From a bacterium (GTDB taxonomy: Bacteria > Bacillota_I > Bacilli_A > RF39 > UBA660), in the NCBI GenBank assembly GCA_029012525.1, contig JAQXMG010000039.1, forward strand, positions 1 to 6,443: a DNA stretch of 6,443 bases, given 5' to 3'. Position 1 is the stretch's first letter. Every line of letters begins with the position of its first letter. Shown piece by piece: positions 6,036-6,443 of this stretch. The translations under genes and the position numbers were made by a program. The notes beneath the pieces were generated by a model, which saw only the letters and a list, made by a program, of their open reading frames with translations, did no database searches and was not told where the DNA came from.

Positions 6036-6443
6036 TTATTTAATACAATCTTTTAAAAATTCTTTTAAATTGGTTTTTCTTGTACTTTCTCTATCATTAT
6101 AAATAGCTCTTTTTAAGGCATCTATTTCTCCTACTAAAATAAGTTTTTTCTTAGCTCTTGTTGTTGCAGTATAAATAAGTTTTTTATATAACATATTACT
6201 ATATTTATTTAATACAGGAATTATAACAGTATCAAATTCACTTCCTTGAGATTTATGAATACTTATGGTATATCCTAAACTAAAATTATTAAATGTCGTG
6301 GGAGTAAACTTTACAATATTTGAATCAAAATCTATTAATACTTCTTTAGGAGCCGTATTTTTTATTCTTAATATTTTACCAATATCACCATTAAAGACAT
6401 TATCATCAACCATATTGACAAGTTCTATTACTTTATCATTTTC
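6036..6443 (-). CDS. recD2: RecD2-type (RecD/TraA family) DNA helicase, C-terminal part, 5' end outside window
   Basis: This is the last 135 residues of a superfamily 1B DNA helicase that unwinds DNA 5' to 3' and takes part in repair and replication-fork maintenance in Firmicutes. The frame is open through the right edge (END KVIELVN precedes the internal Met at 6413), so that Met is not the start. NGDIGKILRI is followed by a small SH3-like barrel region and then helicase motif V (LGYTISIHKSQGSEFDTVIIP) and motif VI (LIYTATTRAKKKLILVG), both well preserved. The C-terminal tail is short and basic. RecD2 proteins are usually about 720-800 residues, so most of the gene lies outside. RecD of the RecBCD complex is less likely, since the position near the PerM-family gene and alaS matches the Bacillus recD2 (yrrC) neighbourhood. 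It ends in TAA 35 bases before the small gene. Confidence 0.9.
   Translation of the reverse strand, partial: ENDKVIELVNMVDDNVFNGDIGKILRIKNTAPKEVLIDFDSNIVKFTPTTFNNFSLGYTISIHKSQGSEFDTVIIPVLNKYSNMLYKKLIYTATTRAKKKLILVGEIDALKRAIYNDRESTRKTNLKEFLKDCIK

Noticed and set aside
6411..6413. ATG at 6413 as the start of a separate 125-residue protein
   Set aside because: The frame is open upstream to the window edge with RecD2-like sequence, and the piece holds only motifs V and VI, so it is the C-terminal part of a longer gene.

Overview
This AT-rich window is a compact block of housekeeping genes. Every convincing gene lies on the minus strand, so transcription runs from high to low coordinates. Strong GGAGG-type ribosome sites, very short gaps, AT-only spacers and the order recD2 / PerM-family gene / alaS (a neighbourhood known from Bacillus-type genomes) point to a low-GC Firmicute (Bacillota). 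A gut-associated Bacilli or Mollicutes-like lineage is my guess. The genetic code looks standard: conserved tryptophans use TGG and there is no in-frame TGA. All seven visible stop codons are TAA or TAG.

Layout in order of transcription. (1) 6443-6036: the C-terminal end of a RecD2-type helicase, cut by the window edge, followed by an unrecognised 57-residue gene (6000-5827) with one probable membrane helix and a Cys/His-rich tail. A clear intrinsic terminator (5819-5791) closes this unit. (2) An extended -10 promoter (about 5750-5742) starts a three-gene unit: a PerM/AI-2E family membrane protein, cytidylate kinase (cmk), and alanyl-tRNA synthetase (alaS, overlapping cmk by 11 bases). A symmetrical hairpin that begins inside the alaS stop codon ends it (2170-2141). 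(3) A probable promoter (2115-2089) starts a tight thyA-folA-tmk unit with gaps of 10 and 2 bases. The last gene runs off the left edge.

The third unit is a dTTP-supply module. ThyA methylates dUMP to dTMP and oxidises the folate to dihydrofolate, FolA reduces the folate back, and Tmk phosphorylates dTMP to dTDP. The cmk gene in the second unit adds CMP/dCMP phosphorylation, so the window has a pyrimidine nucleotide theme beside translation (alaS) and DNA repair (recD2).

I see no mobile element, CRISPR array, tRNA, rRNA or riboswitch, and no clearly new multi-gene system. The points most worth a second look are the naturally short AlaRS, which lacks both the beta-barrel segment before the editing domain and the whole C-terminal oligomerisation/C-Ala region, and the small Cys/His-tailed membrane protein. 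No gene-free stretch exceeds about 110 bases.
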